A stretch of DNA of 64,000 nt from Isachenkonia alkalipeptolytica. GTDB taxonomy: Bacteria; Bacillota; Clostridia; Peptostreptococcales; T1SED10-28. Below the pieces are notes generated by a model, which saw only the letters and a list, made by a program, of their open reading frames with translations, was not told the origin of the DNA and ran no database searches. Shown here in pieces: positions 60,278 through 64,000 of this stretch (positions are counted from its first letter, which is position 1; every line of letters starts with the position of its first letter). A program made the translations under genes and the position numbers. The stretch lies in contig NZ_SUMG01000010.1 of NCBI RefSeq assembly GCF_009910325.1, positions 26,213 through 90,212 on the forward strand, given 5' to 3'.

Positions 60278-61546
60278 TTAATTGCCTTCGTCCTCCTCGG
60301 TAAAATCCTCCACGTCCACGGCCTCTAAGGCTTCCCACGTGTAGTTGTTGCCCGAGTTCCACAACACCCACTCTTCCACACCCGCATCATAGCTGGCCTC
60401 AATTTGAAGCAGGACCTCTTCCGGACCATAAGTCATCCAGTTCCCGGCACCGAGGTATGTGGCGGTAAAATCCTGCAACCAGGGCCGCAGTCTTGCCACC
60501 TGACCGTCATAATTCATATCCGCAATCCGTTCCTGGGCCCGTTCCATAGACTGGTATACCATTTCATAGGGATGCAGGTCCGGCTTTGAAAAACCGAAAA
60601 TCCCGGGTCCGTAATGGGAGGGATACACCATAGGCAGGATCACATCCGTGGCGGGCACGATGGTCTCTAAATGGTGGCCCACACTGGCGCCGCCGGTCTC
60701 CACCAGGGCCCAGCCGAAAATATCCGCCGTGACAAACACCCCGTAGGGCTTTAATTCTTCCCGTGCATACTCTAAAAATGCGGCAATGGCCTCGGATTGG
60801 CTCATTTCCTCATCTTTTCCCTCATAATCAATTTCACTGGTTCGTCCGTCAGTGGGAAAACGGACATAGTCAAACTGGATATCCTTATAGCCGTGCATCG
60901 CCGCTTCTTTGGCGATATCCACTAAATAGTCCCAGGACTCCTTCTTATAGGGATTCAACCAGGCATCTCCCTTATTGTCTCGCCATACGTTTCCGTTAAC
61001 GTCTTTGATGGCTAAATCCTCCCGGGCGGTGGCCGCAATACGGTCCTTGAAAGCTACAATCCGGCCGATGGGATAGATATCATTTTCCCGCAGTTCATTC
61101 ATTACATGGTCCATATCCCGAATGATGCTCATATCCGCTCCCACCTCTTGCACTAAGGGAACCTCGGAGTTGTAAACCACATTGGCGTTATCATTCTTAA
61201 TATTGATTACCCAGGCATTGATGATGGAATTGTTGGTTTTTTCAATCAGACTTTGAAAGTACTCTTCCCCTCGGGACAGGGTATATTCCGTGAAGTAGAC
61301 CCCTCGAACGTCCCGGTCCACCCGGTAGGGTTCCCAACTTACATCCGGTTGCTTGGCCGTTTCACCATCAAAACGGGATACTTCCCCGGGATCCATATCC
61401 TCCCAAGAATCCACCTCCACTTCCACTTCCGTTTCTTCCACCGTAAAGGCCTCCTCCTCCCCTTCACAGCCGATCATTCCAAAGCTTAGAACCATCCCTG
61501 CAATAAGCAATACTTTAACCCCTAAGCTCAATTGTCCTTTTCCCAA
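60278..61546 (-). CDS. DUF4015 putative glycoside hydrolase lipoprotein
   Basis: A 422-residue lipoprotein (lipobox GMIGC) with a DUF4015 TIM-barrel-like domain: VRGVYFTEYTLSRG, NAWVINIKNDNANVVY, IQFDYVRFPTDG, ADIFGWALV and ILPMVYPSHYGPG. This is a GH13-like family acting on an unknown surface polymer. The best start is TTG 61546 after AGGGGGA; another TTG at 61573 would add nine codons. An acidic linker follows the lipidation site. Confidence 0.88.
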   Translation of the reverse strand: MGKGQLSLGVKVLLIAGMVLSFGMIGCEGEEEAFTVEETEVEVEVDSWEDMDPGEVSRFDGETAKQPDVSWEPYRVDRDVRGVYFTEYTLSRGEEYFQSLIEKTNNSIINAWVINIKNDNANVVYNSEVPLVQEVGADMSIIRDMDHVMNELRENDIYPIGRIVAFKDRIAATAREDLAIKDVNGNVWRDNKGDAWLNPYKKESWDYLVDIAKEAAMHGYKDIQFDYVRFPTDGRTSEIDYEGKDEEMSQSEAIAAFLEYAREELKPYGVFVTADIFGWALVETGGASVGHHLETIVPATDVILPMVYPSHYGPGIFGFSKPDLHPYEMVYQSMERAQERIADMNYDGQVARLRPWLQDFTATYLGAGNWMTYGPEEVLLQIEASYDAGVEEWVLWNSGNNYTWEALEAVDVEDFTEEDEGN

Positions 61547-61681
61547 TATGCTTCCCCCTTTTTCCGTTAACAACAGTCTACTGATAGTCCTATTTATTAT
61601 ACCACAAGGTTTGAAATTTCCTCAATGATTTTTAAATTTGATTCAAATTTCCCACGTGGCCTCCTCCCACCCGGTTAAAAT

Positions 61682-61702
61682 AAAAAAGACCCCGAAGGGT
61701 CC
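61682..61702 (-). terminator. terminator of the greA-lysS operon
   Basis: Minus-strand GGACCC-TTCG-GGGTC hairpin with six T, two bases after the lysS stop. Confidence 0.9.
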
Positions 61703-61703
61703 T

Positions 61704-63197
<1,494 letters not shown>

Positions 63198-63220
63198 TCA
63201 CTGCTCTTATAATCCCGGTA

Positions 63221-63706
63221 CTATTCTTGGGATCTTTCAATATCTACAATCTCATATCGGCTGACTCCGTCGGGAATTTTCACTTCCACCACATCACCGA
63301 CTTGCTGATTTAGCAGGGCTTTCCCGATGGGGGAAGCATTGGAGATTTTCAGTTCATAGGGATCCGCTTCCGAGGCTCCCACAATGGTATACTCCAGAAT
63401 CTCGCCGTCGTCTAAATCCTTTACCTTTGCTACGGTGCCCACGCTAACATAATCGGTGTTAATATCATTTTCGTCGACGATTTTCGCATTCTTTAAAATA
63501 TTGGATAGCTTGCTGATCCGCTCTTCCACTTGAGCCTGCTCGTTTTTCGCTTCATCATACTCGGAGTTCTCACTGATGTCTCCAAAATCGATGGCCTGTT
63601 TAATTCTCTCCGCCACCTCTTTCCGACGGACCACCTTTAATTGCTCCAATTCCTCTTCAATCTTTTTTCTCCCCTTGACGGTAAGCACTATTTCCTCTGT
63701 CATCAT
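63221..63706 (-). CDS. greA: transcription elongation factor GreA
   Basis: A 161-residue GreA that rescues backtracked RNA polymerase. The N-terminal coiled coil carries the tip acidic residues in [16 protein letters not shown], and the C-terminal domain has [23 protein letters not shown] 63706 follows AGGGGAGAG. It is transcribed from a near-consensus promoter with a 105-base leader. Confidence 0.96.
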   Translation of the reverse strand: MMTEEIVLTVKGRKKIEEELEQLKVVRRKEVAERIKQAIDFGDISENSEYDEAKNEQAQVEERISKLSNILKNAKIVDENDINTDYVSVGTVAKVKDLDDGEILEYTIVGASEADPYELKISNASPIGKALLNQQVGDVVEVKIPDGVSRYEIVDIERSQE

Positions 63707-63810
63707 AATCTCTCCCCTTAAGTTTAATTAACTTATTGCAATGACTTCTTTTTTTCTATTAGAAATAAGCACTGATTCACTCAGTGCTCTGACAAAGATG
63801 CGTCATACAT

Positions 63811-63846
63811 TGAAGCTATTATAAGATAGGCCGGTTAAATTGTCAA
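63811..63846 (-). promoter_or_regulatory. sigma-A promoter of greA-lysS
   Basis: Minus-strand TTGACA (63841-63846), 17-base spacer, TATAAT (63818-63823): a perfect consensus. The leader contains an AGCACTGA / TCAGTGCT hairpin (63768-63789). Confidence 0.85.
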
Positions 63847-63920
63847 GCATTTCCCACAATTTATGCAAAATATTATGATCCATATATGATAATGTCTTAA
63901 TATATCACAAGTGACTATGT

Positions 63921-64000
63921 CCCAAATACTATTAAATCTATTATAATAGAACCTCAGGACTAAGAAATGAGGTGGACATAATCAGAAAGGTAATATTAAC
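63921..64000 (+). promoter_or_regulatory. possible outward promoter and ribosome site at the window edge
   Basis: TATAAT at 63942-63947 and GAGGTGG at about 63969 suggest a plus-strand gene starting at or beyond the window end. No good -35 hexamer is present and no start codon can be fixed. Confidence 0.3.

Overview
This looks like 64 kb of chromosome from an anaerobic, low-to-medium G+C Clostridia-type member of the Bacillota. Supporting signs are AGGAGG-type ribosome sites on almost every gene, intrinsic terminators, a BirA operator, a CymR-like operator, flavodiiron/Ric stress genes, accessory genes for selenium-dependent molybdenum hydroxylases, and a greA-lysS pair. I cannot name the genus. 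About three quarters of the genes lie on the minus strand. There is no prophage, CRISPR array or conjugative module.

Layout. 0-11 kb: a partial histidine phosphatase, an SDR oxidoreductase, a methyltransferase, the NO/O2-stress pair ric-fprA behind a CRP/FNR-type promoter, a soluble zinc-binding-domain chemoreceptor, an ABC-2 exporter preceded by two bacterial-PH membrane proteins, and a bacteriohemerythrin. 11-13 kb: one IS110/IS1111-type insertion sequence sitting in a REP-like palindrome. 13-25 kb: a lipoprotein hydrolase with a structured leader, a PAS histidine kinase, a cluster of DnaA boxes with tandem repeats, cysK-cysE, a DUF4349 lipoprotein, an OpuC-like ABC operon bracketed by msrB and a thiamine-binding-family gene, and degV. 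25-37 kb: a Nif3-like protein, a 13-bp minisatellite before an EamA transporter, bioY under BirA control, a hydrolase with a MazG-like NTPase, a DUF1858 gene whose promoter matches that of ric, an orphan solute-binding protein, a Nudix hydrolase, a radical-SAM DNA-repair pair, dcd, a universal stress protein and a GNAT enzyme. 37-43 kb: a poly-gamma-glutamate capsule operon (pgsB-pgsC-pgsA-ggt), tRNA-Arg(CCU) and a DUF6485 protein. 43-54 kb: an MFS transporter, a small stress membrane protein, a large chemoreceptor with an acidic repeat tail, pepF, a dead tnpB with its omega-RNA/right end, a second histidine phosphatase, a DUF302 protein, an M29 aminopeptidase and an EamA transporter. 53.7-64 kb: azlCD, an HD-GYP protein, three membrane proteins, a shortened YqeB with MocA and YqeC, a DUF4015 lipoprotein and greA-lysS.

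The most interesting signals are regulatory and repetitive. Two promoters (upstream of ric-fprA and of the DUF1858 gene) carry a TGTGA-N6-TCACA palindrome centred exactly 41.5 bases upstream of the predicted start, the class II activator position, and both control proteins with the same type of small cysteine domain. A cluster of six DnaA-like boxes lies in an intergenic region with no replication genes. The IS110-type element has a long non-coding end with hairpins and short matches to its own insertion site, as expected for a bridge/seekRNA. Two families of REP-like palindromes ending in GTAC and at least eight tandem arrays of unrelated unit lengths (12 to 54 bp) fill the intergenic space.
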